Source: Gottschalkiaceae bacterium SANA (GTDB lineage: Bacteria; Bacillota; Clostridia; Tissierellales; GPF-1). Taken from it: a stretch of 64,000 bases of DNA. The notes beneath the pieces are model-generated. The model was not told where the DNA came from and did no database searches. It saw only the letters and a list, made by a program, of their open reading frames with translations. The DNA lies in NCBI GenBank assembly GCA_036323355.1, contig AP028876.1:3100001-3164000 (forward strand), written 5' to 3'. Shown piece after piece: positions 52,340-59,470 of this stretch (its first letter is position 1; each line of letters starts with the position of its first letter). A program made the position numbers and the translations under genes.

Positions 52340-52772
52340 TTTCTACTCCTTTCTTTCTATAGTAAATAATTGTTCTGTGATCCAGGCACTTATCGCCTAT
52401 CTCTATATATACATGCGACAAGTTCCCTTGTTTTTTTGTCAAAAACAACAAAATGTATATTATTTTTTTAATTAGCACACTTTTTAATCATCTGTTTATT
52501 TAAATGGGTCCATGCAGGGTTATTTTTACAACTATTTTCCAAAGAACCCATATATAGAAAAAGAGATACAACTTGCTGTTTTAAAACTAGCCAATAAGGT
52601 GCCTTTTCAAACAAAACATAGAGTTTTGTTTGAAAAGTGGGTATATAAAGTTTGGAACTTCTAATTGGTCATTTCAACTTGGGGTTTCATTACAAATAAT
52701 GGTATTTATGATCAAGCGATAAAGAACAATTAGTCACTTGAATCGGCAGGTTAAATGAAAGGAAGTGGTTCC
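52340..52772. other. 433-base stretch without a protein gene, holding a large hairpin
   Basis: The left end (52340-52450) is the AT-rich promoter region of the Cys-rich protein gene (minus strand). The centre holds a perfect 15-bp stem, CTTTTCAAACAAAAC with GTTTTGTTTGAAAAG, around the loop ATAGA at 52603-52637. It is not followed by a T-run on either strand. The right end (52650-52770) is AT-rich and leads into the 34-residue peptide gene. No other reading frame here has a convincing ribosome binding site. Confidence 0.6.
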
Positions 52773-52877
52773 ATGAAATGGTTCACACACATTTTTCTAA
52801 GAGATATCGACTCCTTGAATTATGGGCATGAAGACACAAATCTCGAGATCTATCAAAAAATTGAACACATCAAGTAG
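52773..52877 (+). CDS. Short peptide gene, 34 residues
   Basis: The frame starts MKWFTHIFLRDIDSLN and ends EHIK. AAAGGAAG lies eight bases before the ATG (another in-frame ATG at 52755 would add six residues), and a textbook terminator lies 10 bases after the stop. The N-terminus is aromatic and amphipathic and the rest is polar and acidic. No family is recognised. It could be a small regulatory protein or a secreted signal precursor. Independent flanking signals make it more likely a gene than chance. Confidence 0.5.
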   Translation: MKWFTHIFLRDIDSLNYGHEDTNLEIYQKIEHIK

Positions 52878-52887
52878 TTTTACTTCG

Positions 52888-52916
52888 CGCCAGCCAACCC
52901 GCTGGCGTTTTTTTTA
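52888..52916 (+). terminator. Rho-independent terminator
   Basis: A 7-bp perfect GC-rich stem CGCCAGC/GCTGGCG with a 6-base loop is followed by nine T residues. Confidence 0.93.
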
Positions 52917-53112
52917 TGATTTTTTCCCATACCATCTATTTCTCTTTCAAGTTTCTAGAAGGAATTAATCACAGAATGACCGATTTGACTTCCCAATCAG
53001 ATTCTCTTCACAAATTGTTAGAAATCCGATCATGAATTTGTCGCATTTTCAACAAATCGATTGGTTATCTTGCATTATATTACAAAATAGTGAATTTTAA
53101 GATAATATAGCG

Positions 53113-53118
53113 TATAAT
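53113..53118 (+). promoter_or_regulatory. -10 box of the HD-GYP gene
   Basis: TATAAT within GCGTATAATGTTG lies 50 bases before the start codon. A clear -35 box is not visible. The remaining bases between 52917 and 53168 are AT-rich without other features. Confidence 0.5.
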
Positions 53119-53168
53119 GTTGTTATCGTAGACTATTGTTCATTAAACTATATGGCCGAGGTAAAACA

Positions 53169-54674
53169 ATGAAACGATCTTTGATTAATAATACCTATAA
53201 ATCAACCGCAAATCGATTCGGAATCTTTCTCTTGTTTCTGGTCCTATTCTTTGGCCTGATTATTACCCTTTGCAGCCAAATCTATGTTCATCATTTTACG
53301 TCTATGTCGAAAGATTATTACACGGGAAAATTCTCAACGCTCTGCCAGGCTACAGAATTAAAAGTCGCACATTGGCATATGGATGACGATCTTTTGGATC
53401 AATACGAATTAGAAAACGTCGATGCTCTAAATACCTACTTTGAAAGCGATCTACTTCAATATGGCGCACTTGATTCTCACATCTTGCTGGCAAGAAATGG
53501 CTACGAGTCCTACTCCTATAAAGGTAAAATCATTCCTGCACCCATATTAAAAGCCGCTGAAAATCAATTGGCAGCCAACTCCTTGCCGCAATACCAATGG
53601 ATTCAAAATAAACTTTGGCTGATTCATGCGAAAAATGAAAACGATTATACATTGGCACTTGCAACACCCATCTCTGGCAATAACCTTGCCTTTTTAAATG
53701 ACTGGTGGTATGGCCAATATATTCAATCTGCAAATGTTACACAAGAAAACATACATAAGAATAGAAATCTATTCAATTGGGAACATCTTACTATGTCTTA
53801 TCTGATTGATGAGAATACCAATTCCTATTTAACCATTGAATACAAACTCGACACACTGCATGAATATTTTTACATCGGCTATGGCGTGGTTCTGCTTACA
53901 GTTCTTCTCACCTTTATGCTAGTGTGCCGCAGCTCCTTAAAAAAAAGCTTTCAGTCTGCGCTTGATCAAGTTACAATTTTTGAAACCCAGGTATCCCGCA
54001 TCGCTTCCGGCGATTATTCGAAAAGAGTGAAACACTCTGGATTTATCGAACTTATACAATTAGAAGACAATATCAATCAGCTGTCCGTTGTCATACAAGC
54101 AAAAAATGAAAAATTAAAAGAAGATGTTAAAGAGCTTTACGACATCCTAATTGAGGTCTTGGAACAAAAAGATCCCTACACCAGAGGTCATTCCGAACGG
54201 GTAGCAAAATACAGTCTTCAAATTGGCCAACGTATCGGATATCAAAATTTGGATCAACTTTACTCCTCCGCCCTATTACATGATATCGGTAAGATTTCAA
54301 TTTCTGGTTCAATCTTAAGGAAACCCGGTAAATTAACCGAGTTCGAATACGATGCAATTAAGACGCATCCGCAGAAAGGCTTTCAGCTTCTTCTTAAATC
54401 TTCCCAATTTGAAAGTATTCTAGATGGTGTCCTCTATCACCATGAACGCCTAGATGGCAGTGGATATCCATGCGGATTAGAGGACCAAGAGATCCCCATG
54501 ATGGCCAAAATTATTGCAGTTGCTGATGTATACGATGCCCTTACATCTGATCGTTCATACAGAAAAGCCATGAGTGTCCAACAAGCGGTTGCCATTATAC
54601 GCGATGGACAGGGAACGCTATTTGATTATGACATTGTCGAAAGCTTGTTCACCTGCATTGAATCTGTTTCATAG
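53169..54674 (+). CDS. Membrane HD-GYP cyclic-di-GMP phosphodiesterase
   Basis: A 501-residue protein. It has helix 1 (FGIFLLFLVLFFGLIITLCS), an extracellular domain of about 200 residues, helix 2 (YGVVLLTVLLTFMLVC), a HAMP-like linker ('RIASGDYSKRVKHSG') and a C-terminal HD-GYP domain. The catalytic signature is complete: 'TRGHSERVAKYSLQIG', 'LLHDIGKISI', 'HHERLDGSGYP', 'MAKIIAVADVYDAL'. It should degrade cyclic-di-GMP to GMP or pGpG. ATG 53169 follows GAGGT and removes 11 residues from the longest frame. The window thus holds two membrane cyclic-di-GMP phosphodiesterases and no intact GGDEF cyclase. Confidence 0.92.
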   Translation: MKRSLINNTYKSTANRFGIFLLFLVLFFGLIITLCSQIYVHHFTSMSKDYYTGKFSTLCQATELKVAHWHMDDDLLDQYELENVDALNTYFESDLLQYGALDSHILLARNGYESYSYKGKIIPAPILKAAENQLAANSLPQYQWIQNKLWLIHAKNENDYTLALATPISGNNLAFLNDWWYGQYIQSANVTQENIHKNRNLFNWEHLTMSYLIDENTNSYLTIEYKLDTLHEYFYIGYGVVLLTVLLTFMLVCRSSLKKSFQSALDQVTIFETQVSRIASGDYSKRVKHSGFIELIQLEDNINQLSVVIQAKNEKLKEDVKELYDILIEVLEQKDPYTRGHSERVAKYSLQIGQRIGYQNLDQLYSSALLHDIGKISISGSILRKPGKLTEFEYDAIKTHPQKGFQLLLKSSQFESILDGVLYHHERLDGSGYPCGLEDQEIPMMAKIIAVADVYDALTSDRSYRKAMSVQQAVAIIRDGQGTLFDYDIVESLFTCIESVS

Positions 54675-54740
54675 CTTTCATTCAATCCGCATTTTTTGAA
54701 ATTCAACCCAGTGGTTAATACTTACACGTCTATCAGAAAA

Positions 54741-54779
54741 AAAGTGGCTAGAGAATCTAACTCTCTAGCCACTTTTTTA
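54741..54779 (+). terminator. Rho-independent terminator
   Basis: A 12-bp perfect stem AGTGGCTAGAGA/TCTCTAGCCACT with a 7-base loop is followed by TTTTTT. Confidence 0.92.
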
Positions 54780-54836
54780 ATCTGCAGGTCATCCCCACAC
54801 TCAACAAATCCATTTATTCATTAGGCCAACCAATCT

Positions 54837-54868
54837 GTTTCACCGGTTTAATCCGCCAACGGTGAAAC
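54837..54868 (-). other. Hairpin after the MATE gene
   Basis: A 9-bp perfect dyad GTTTCACCG/CGGTGAAAC (54837-54845 with 54860-54868) lies 24 bases after the MATE stop. There is no T-run, so termination is uncertain. Confidence 0.5.
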
Positions 54869-54891
54869 CGCTAGATCTTAGATGATTTAAA

Positions 54892-56274
54892 TCAGTTTTC
54901 TGACAAACCCTCTTTACAGCAAACAAAACCCTCGGTGTGATTACATGACTCGGCTTCCATTAATTGCTTTCTTCCAATTCCAATGGAAAAAAATCCCACA
55001 AGGACTTGTCCTAATGCCAGACCGGCAAGCATCCAAGTAAAGGAAATTTTTGAACCTACAAATAAAAGTGGCATCATGACCATAACCGTGCCCCCTGCAT
55101 TGATTGCCAAAGTCCACATGGTTTTTCCCACGGCATTCAAGGCTTGTCCGTTCCAATTATAGAGATTCATACCGACAAAACCGATTAGAATCCAGCGCAA
55201 ATATATCAATACATAAGCGACAACTTCCGGATCTTGAGTGAACAAGGAAGTGAGGGGCCGCGCAACAACATAGATTACAGCCAAAGAACCAAGCCCTATA
55301 GCAATGGCATAGCGATTCAACAATCGTCTTACCGTATCGACCCTGTCATATAATCCAGCACCCCAGTTTTGCCCCACAATCGGCACAATACTACTGCCAA
55401 TTCCTTGAATGGCAATATTCACAAAACCTTCAATACGGCTACCCACGGCAATCGCTGCAACAGCTGCTGCACCCCCGACAGATGCTGCCAAGGCTGTCAA
55501 CACCGTCCTCAATAATTGAGGGAAAAGCATCACGCCCATACCTGGTAAACCGATCTGCAAAATTTCCTTCCACGAAGTCATCAACTGTGACAACTTGGGT
55601 CTCGACAGATCAATTAGTTTATGATGAAATCCTAGAAAATAGAGGGTTGTTAGCATGCCAAAAAATCTAGAAATAACAGTTGCGACAGCGGCCCCCTGAA
55701 TCCCCATGGCTGGAAAACCAAACCAACCAAAGATCATAATGGGATCAAGGATCACATTCAATCCCGCACAAACTAGCATGACAATAAAAGGACGCATGGT
55801 ATCCCCAATGGCCCGCATGGCCGAATCACTCATAGGTGGCATTAAAACAACCAAAATACCTGCATACCACACACTCATATAGTCCTTTACCAAAGGCAAA
55901 GTAAACTGATCTGCCCCCAAAAGAGGAAAGAGTTGGTCCATGGTAGACAAACCCAAAATTGAAAAGAATAGAACCAATACAATTGATAAAAAGAGCCCAT
56001 CTGTTGCGATACGCTTCATCTTCTTTTTGTCCTGTCTACCCGCTGCACGGGAAAGTACCGACATGGTCCCCGTTGTAATCCCCATGGAAACCGCAGAAGA
56101 GATTAGTATAATGGGAAAGGTAAACCCCATAGCGGCCAATGCCTGCGTCCCCAATTTACCAACAAAATAGGTGTCCGTTAAATTAAACAATGTAAAGGCC
56201 AAACCGCCACCAACCGTGGGGATAGCCAATGATACAATGTGATTTTTGATGCTTCCTTGCCTTAAATCCTTCAT
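54892..56274 (-). CDS. MATE-family multidrug efflux transporter
   Basis: A 460-residue pump with 12 predicted helices and MATE features ('HIVSLAIPTVGGGLAFTLFN', 'LTDTYFVGKLGTQALAAMGF', 'GTMSVLSRAAGRQDKKKMKR'). It would export cationic drugs or dyes with Na+ or H+ counterflow. ATG 56274 follows TTGGAGGAATTT; the upstream nine codons lack a ribosome binding site. Its promoter has 19-bp spacing and the adjacent upstream gene is a MerR regulator, so it is very likely drug-induced. It differs from the MATE gene at 29704. Confidence 0.9.
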   Translation of the reverse strand: MKDLRQGSIKNHIVSLAIPTVGGGLAFTLFNLTDTYFVGKLGTQALAAMGFTFPIILISSAVSMGITTGTMSVLSRAAGRQDKKKMKRIATDGLFLSIVLVLFFSILGLSTMDQLFPLLGADQFTLPLVKDYMSVWYAGILVVLMPPMSDSAMRAIGDTMRPFIVMLVCAGLNVILDPIMIFGWFGFPAMGIQGAAVATVISRFFGMLTTLYFLGFHHKLIDLSRPKLSQLMTSWKEILQIGLPGMGVMLFPQLLRTVLTALAASVGGAAAVAAIAVGSRIEGFVNIAIQGIGSSIVPIVGQNWGAGLYDRVDTVRRLLNRYAIAIGLGSLAVIYVVARPLTSLFTQDPEVVAYVLIYLRWILIGFVGMNLYNWNGQALNAVGKTMWTLAINAGGTVMVMMPLLFVGSKISFTWMLAGLALGQVLVGFFSIGIGRKQLMEAESCNHTEGFVCCKEGLSEN

Positions 56275-56316
56275 AAATTCCTCCAATACCAAGTCGAACA
56301 AATTATCTGTCCTATT

Positions 56317-56347
56317 AGTATAAACCTTGTAGTCATTATAAAGTCAA
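56317..56347 (-). promoter_or_regulatory. MerR-type promoter of the MATE gene (19-bp spacer)
   Basis: On the minus strand, TTGACT (56342-56347) and TATACT (56317-56322) are 19 bases apart instead of the usual 17. MerR-family activators recognise such over-spaced promoters and untwist them. The spacer TTATAATGACTACAAGGTT would be the operator. Confidence 0.75.
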
Positions 56348-56366
56348 GACCATTCCTTTACTCCAT

Positions 56367-56413
56367 AAAAAACACCCTTCTTCAGCTATAAATAGCTAGA
56401 AAAGAAGGGTTCC
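56367..56413 (-). terminator. Rho-independent terminator
   Basis: Stem ACCCTTCTT/AAGAAGGGT with inner AGCTAT/ATAGCT is followed on the minus strand by TTTTTT. It separates the MerR gene from the MATE promoter. Confidence 0.85.
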
Positions 56414-56418
56414 TGTCT

Positions 56419-57249
56419 CTACATTTCTTTAATTGGGACGATCATTTCCTGCAAGTACGCATCATGGTCCGAAAGAATAAAGGAACCCACAATAGACCGT
56501 ACCATAACCATACCCTTTGATTCCAAATTATTCTCCTCAATAAAGGTCAACATCCTATTAAGAGTCAAACTTTGAGCTTCTTGTCCATCTTGATGATAGG
56601 CAACCACACAAGTCCCCAAATGAAAACATTCTATATTCGGATCATCTGTCTTTGACCCATGATAGGGCATAACAATCAAATCTAAATAACTATCATCCTG
56701 CTGGAAAACGAGATCAAAACGACCTCCGAAAATCAAGCCGTGGTTGTGGCCCACCTCATAATACTCTGGGTATCGCAAGGTGAGCTCTTTAATCTTCTCT
56801 TCAAAATCTCCCCAGTCCTCCAGGTGACTGCAATCACTAACTACCCCCATCAAATCACCCATCGCCTTGATGCGGGGTTTGTTGCCAACAAGTTCAAATT
56901 CCTCGCTTGCTTGGCGGATCGATGTAACTATTTCTTCTAGGTTTTCCTTTACCAGGTTATATTGCCGAATCATTTCTTCCAAACGAACCTGCTGATTTTC
57001 AATCACCGATAGCTTGACGTCGAGGGACTTAATCTGCTTCTGTCTCAATATTTCCTCCAAGGACAGGCCCAGCAGTTTATTGAACTTGATGACATCGACT
57101 TGAATAAACTGATCCACGGTATAATATCGATAGCCAGTTTCTGCATCGACTTCGCTGGGCGTGAGCAAGCCTAAGCGATCGTAATAACGCAGGGTTTGAG
57201 CATCAATGTTCTTAATTCGTGCAAATTCTCCGATTTTATACTTTTTCAT
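56419..57249 (-). CDS. MerR-family regulator with GyrI-like effector domain
   Basis: A 276-residue regulator. It has an N-terminal MerR HTH ('YKIGEFARIKNIDAQTLRYY', 'TPSEVDAETGYRYYTVDQF'), a dimerisation coiled coil ('IENQQVRLEEMIRQYNLVKE', about 85-110), and a C-terminal effector-binding domain of the AraC-E-bind/GyrI-like type ('YYEVGHNHGLIFGGRFDLVF', 'CFHLGTCVVAYHQ'). This layout is that of BmrR-type multidrug sensors. It is next to the MATE gene, which has a promoter of MerR architecture, so it is the probable activator. The start chosen is ATG 57249. Confidence 0.9.
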   Translation of the reverse strand: MKKYKIGEFARIKNIDAQTLRYYDRLGLLTPSEVDAETGYRYYTVDQFIQVDVIKFNKLLGLSLEEILRQKQIKSLDVKLSVIENQQVRLEEMIRQYNLVKENLEEIVTSIRQASEEFELVGNKPRIKAMGDLMGVVSDCSHLEDWGDFEEKIKELTLRYPEYYEVGHNHGLIFGGRFDLVFQQDDSYLDLIVMPYHGSKTDDPNIECFHLGTCVVAYHQDGQEAQSLTLNRMLTFIEENNLESKGMVMVRSIVGSFILSDHDAYLQEMIVPIKEM

Positions 57250-57423
57250 CGTCACCACCGCCAGATTTTCTTCTTACATTTTTTATGCCTTTACCCTTAA
57301 CATCAACCGCTTCTATGGTTTATCCACATTTCTTTGCCCAAGCAATTAAACTATGCACAATTGGTCCACTTAATCCTACTTGGTCTCGTTATCTTTCATT
57401 CTGCATCTTTCACAAACGCTTCG

Positions 57424-57954
57424 CTAGGACTCCACATCCTCCAAATTTAAGACCATCATAAACTCGTCGTAATACTGCCTACCAATCTTCAAGGCATGGC
57501 GTTCTTCTCCAAATGTCTTAAAGCCAAAGAGTTCATACAAGCGAACTGCTGCTTTGTTATTGGTTACCACCCATAATTGAATCAGTTCCAACCAGTCCAT
57601 TTCCCTGGCCTGATCCAACAATTCCATTAACAAGGCCTTACCAATTCCTTGATGGTGGTATTGGCTTGACACGTACATTCCCCAAACCATGCCCTTGTGT
57701 CTCGTTTTGATCCGTTCCTCTTGCCTAAATCCAACCATACCTACCAAGCGATCATTATCAAAAGCACCCACAACAAAATGAATAGACTCTGGGACAATCA
57801 TATTAGTCAAATATCGCTCTCCCCGACTCTGCGCTGATTTATGCAGTTCCTCTTCATAGGAAGAACCAAAGGCTTCCGGATATCCCCTAAGGGCTTCCAA
57901 ACGCAAAGCCCAAAACGCCTCCATATCTTCTGGTCTTAAATTTCTAATAATCAT
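57424..57954 (-). CDS. GNAT-family N-acetyltransferase
   Basis: A 176-residue acetyl-CoA-dependent acetyltransferase. Motif A is 'WGMYVSSQYHHQGIGKALL' with the CoA-binding Gln-x-x-Gly-x-Gly/Ala. Strand elements 'LIQLWVVTNNKAAVRLYELF' and 'GFKTFGEERHALKIG' follow. Resembles acetyltransferases that modify antibiotics or amines. Start ATG 57954 follows GGGAGGTAGTAT. It is 14 bases downstream of the small membrane protein gene at 57969 on the same strand. Confidence 0.88.
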   Translation of the reverse strand: MIIRNLRPEDMEAFWALRLEALRGYPEAFGSSYEEELHKSAQSRGERYLTNMIVPESIHFVVGAFDNDRLVGMVGFRQEERIKTRHKGMVWGMYVSSQYHHQGIGKALLMELLDQAREMDWLELIQLWVVTNNKAAVRLYELFGFKTFGEERHALKIGRQYYDEFMMVLNLEDVES

Positions 57955-57968
57955 ATACTACCTCCCTC

Positions 57969-58409
57969 TTAATCGGCTGCGAGTTGACGCATTTCCCGGT
58001 CACTATAGATCGTTACAAAAATTGCATGCAGCGGCGAACAGATCATGGCCACTACCGCCAGCCATGAAGCTCGCTTTGAATACTTGCCATAAAAATCACG
58101 AAACATGATATAGGTCAGGTAGACCATAAAACCAGCAAGAACCATCAGCAGACCCATGCTTATCGGGGTTCTCCTATAGAATAAAAAGTCCGTTGCTATT
58201 GATCCCGCCAATAAATAAGCAAATAAGTGCTTGGTTTCAAATTTCCCAAACAAAATATGGGATCCCACCACTTTGCACTGTAGCCAACCATTCAAAAAGG
58301 GAATCCACGCAATCCAGTTTTTTTTGATTGCTTGGTTCTTTGCCAGGCTTTGAAGTCCCATTGCTTTTAACACAAAAAATATCACACTTATTGCCAATGA
58401 AGTATACAT
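57969..58409 (-). CDS. Small four-helix membrane protein
   Basis: A 146-residue protein with predicted helices 'LAISVIFFVLKAMGLQ', 'HLFAYLLAGSIATDFLFY', 'MGLLMVLAGFMVYLTYIMF' and 'WLAVVAMICSPLHAIFVTIY'. The start is ATG (AGGGAAAGTG upstream); a GTG just before is possible. No named family is recognised. It lies between the second MerR gene and the GNAT gene, and these three genes may be co-transcribed. Confidence 0.6.
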   Translation of the reverse strand: MYTSLAISVIFFVLKAMGLQSLAKNQAIKKNWIAWIPFLNGWLQCKVVGSHILFGKFETKHLFAYLLAGSIATDFLFYRRTPISMGLLMVLAGFMVYLTYIMFRDFYGKYSKRASWLAVVAMICSPLHAIFVTIYSDREMRQLAAD

Positions 58410-58455
58410 CACTTTCCCTACTTTCTACGATTCGTTTTGAGGGTACTAATCTCGC

Positions 58456-59277
58456 TTACCTTTCCACGGGAATTTGAATTTCAGTCATATAGTTTTCTTC
58501 CGAATCCACCGCCCAAACATCATGGATTGGCAGAATCAACCCGTCTCCCTTGATAGCAAACTGATGATCTTTACTATATGCCAGCATTCTTTTAAATGTC
58601 AAATGAGAAAAATGGTAGGGGCCGTCATGCATGCATGTCATATAGGTTCCCGCCGGTAAAACATCTAGCTGGGAACTAAGAATCTCCGTTTCCAGAAGCT
58701 CAAAGATATATTTGAAGATATAAAACTCACCGTTTAGCATGTTTTCCTCTGAGACACAAACGCCAAATTTGCTTGCCATGGCACCATAGGTTTCTGGAAA
58801 TTCATCAAGAATCGTCTTCAGCTTTCGCAAGGTCGAAGAAAAAGGCTCATCATCATTGTAATCTACACGAACTTTGCAGATTCTTCGCTCCTCCTTTTCT
58901 ACCAGACGGATCTCTGGATAGCGTTCAAATGCTTCATAGGCTTCAATATTCTCAATTCGATTTTGAATAATTTTTTTGGTTTTCATCAATTGCTCGATTT
59001 TTTCATCAACGCTTTTAACCTGCGCATCCAAAAGCCCTATGGCTTCCTCATGAGATGGGGAAGCCAAAAAATTCTTTATCTTTTCCAATTTCAAGCCGGA
59101 TTCTTTCAAGGTCAAAATTAACTCTAACTTTTCTACATCCTTATAGCTATAATATCGGTATCCATTCAACTCGACAACAGATGGTTTCAACAAATTAATC
59201 GAATCATAATAAATCAATGTCGGCCTTGTTATGCCAAATCGTTTTGCGACCTCGCCGATGATAAACTTTCCTTCCAT
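58456..59277 (-). CDS. MerR-family regulator
   Basis: A 273-residue regulator. It has the MerR HTH ('FIIGEVAKRFGITRPTLIYY', 'LNGYRYYSYKDVEKLELILT'), a long coiled coil ('LDAQVKSVDEKIEQLMKTK') and a C-terminal effector-binding domain ('GVCVSEENMLNGEFYIFKYI', 'YMTCMHDGPYHFSHLTFKRM'). It is divergent from the UvrA-like gene, whose promoter has 19-bp spacing. A direct repeat ACTATA (59291-59296 and 59302-59307) stands in its own leader. GGAGGGATAAG precedes the ATG. Only one MerR-type promoter is found between the two genes. Confidence 0.9.
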   Translation of the reverse strand: MEGKFIIGEVAKRFGITRPTLIYYDSINLLKPSVVELNGYRYYSYKDVEKLELILTLKESGLKLEKIKNFLASPSHEEAIGLLDAQVKSVDEKIEQLMKTKKIIQNRIENIEAYEAFERYPEIRLVEKEERRICKVRVDYNDDEPFSSTLRKLKTILDEFPETYGAMASKFGVCVSEENMLNGEFYIFKYIFELLETEILSSQLDVLPAGTYMTCMHDGPYHFSHLTFKRMLAYSKDHQFAIKGDGLILPIHDVWAVDSEENYMTEIQIPVER

Positions 59278-59290
59278 CTTATCCCTCCAA

Positions 59291-59307
59291 ACTATACAGT
59301 TACTATA
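59291..59307 (-). promoter_or_regulatory. Direct repeat in the leader of the second MerR gene
   Basis: ACTATA occurs twice with 11-bp period, 14-30 bases before the MerR start codon. On the minus strand each gives a TATAGT box that could be a -10 element, so the site may combine promoter and operator. Support is limited. Confidence 0.35.
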
Positions 59308-59385
59308 TGTTTCATTGTATCATAGAAGCCCGCCAAATACTGATTTCGCATCCAGTTCGCTATCAAGCAGATCGAAAAAAAGTAT

Positions 59386-59416
59386 TTGACCCTACAGCGG
59401 CTTTATCGATTACACT
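59386..59416 (+). promoter_or_regulatory. MerR-type promoter of the UvrA-like gene (19-bp spacer)
   Basis: TTGACC (59386-59391) and TACACT (59411-59416) are 19 bases apart. This is the over-spaced architecture of MerR-activated promoters, here beside a divergent MerR gene. Confidence 0.72.
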
Positions 59417-59470
59417 ATCCTTATCAGTCATTTATTCCGCACAGGGCTCTGGTTAACATGGAGGAAGCTA

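Noticed and set aside
52233-52478. 81-codon minus-strand frame
   Set aside because: It overlaps the Cys-rich protein gene in another frame and covers its promoter region; no ribosome binding site.
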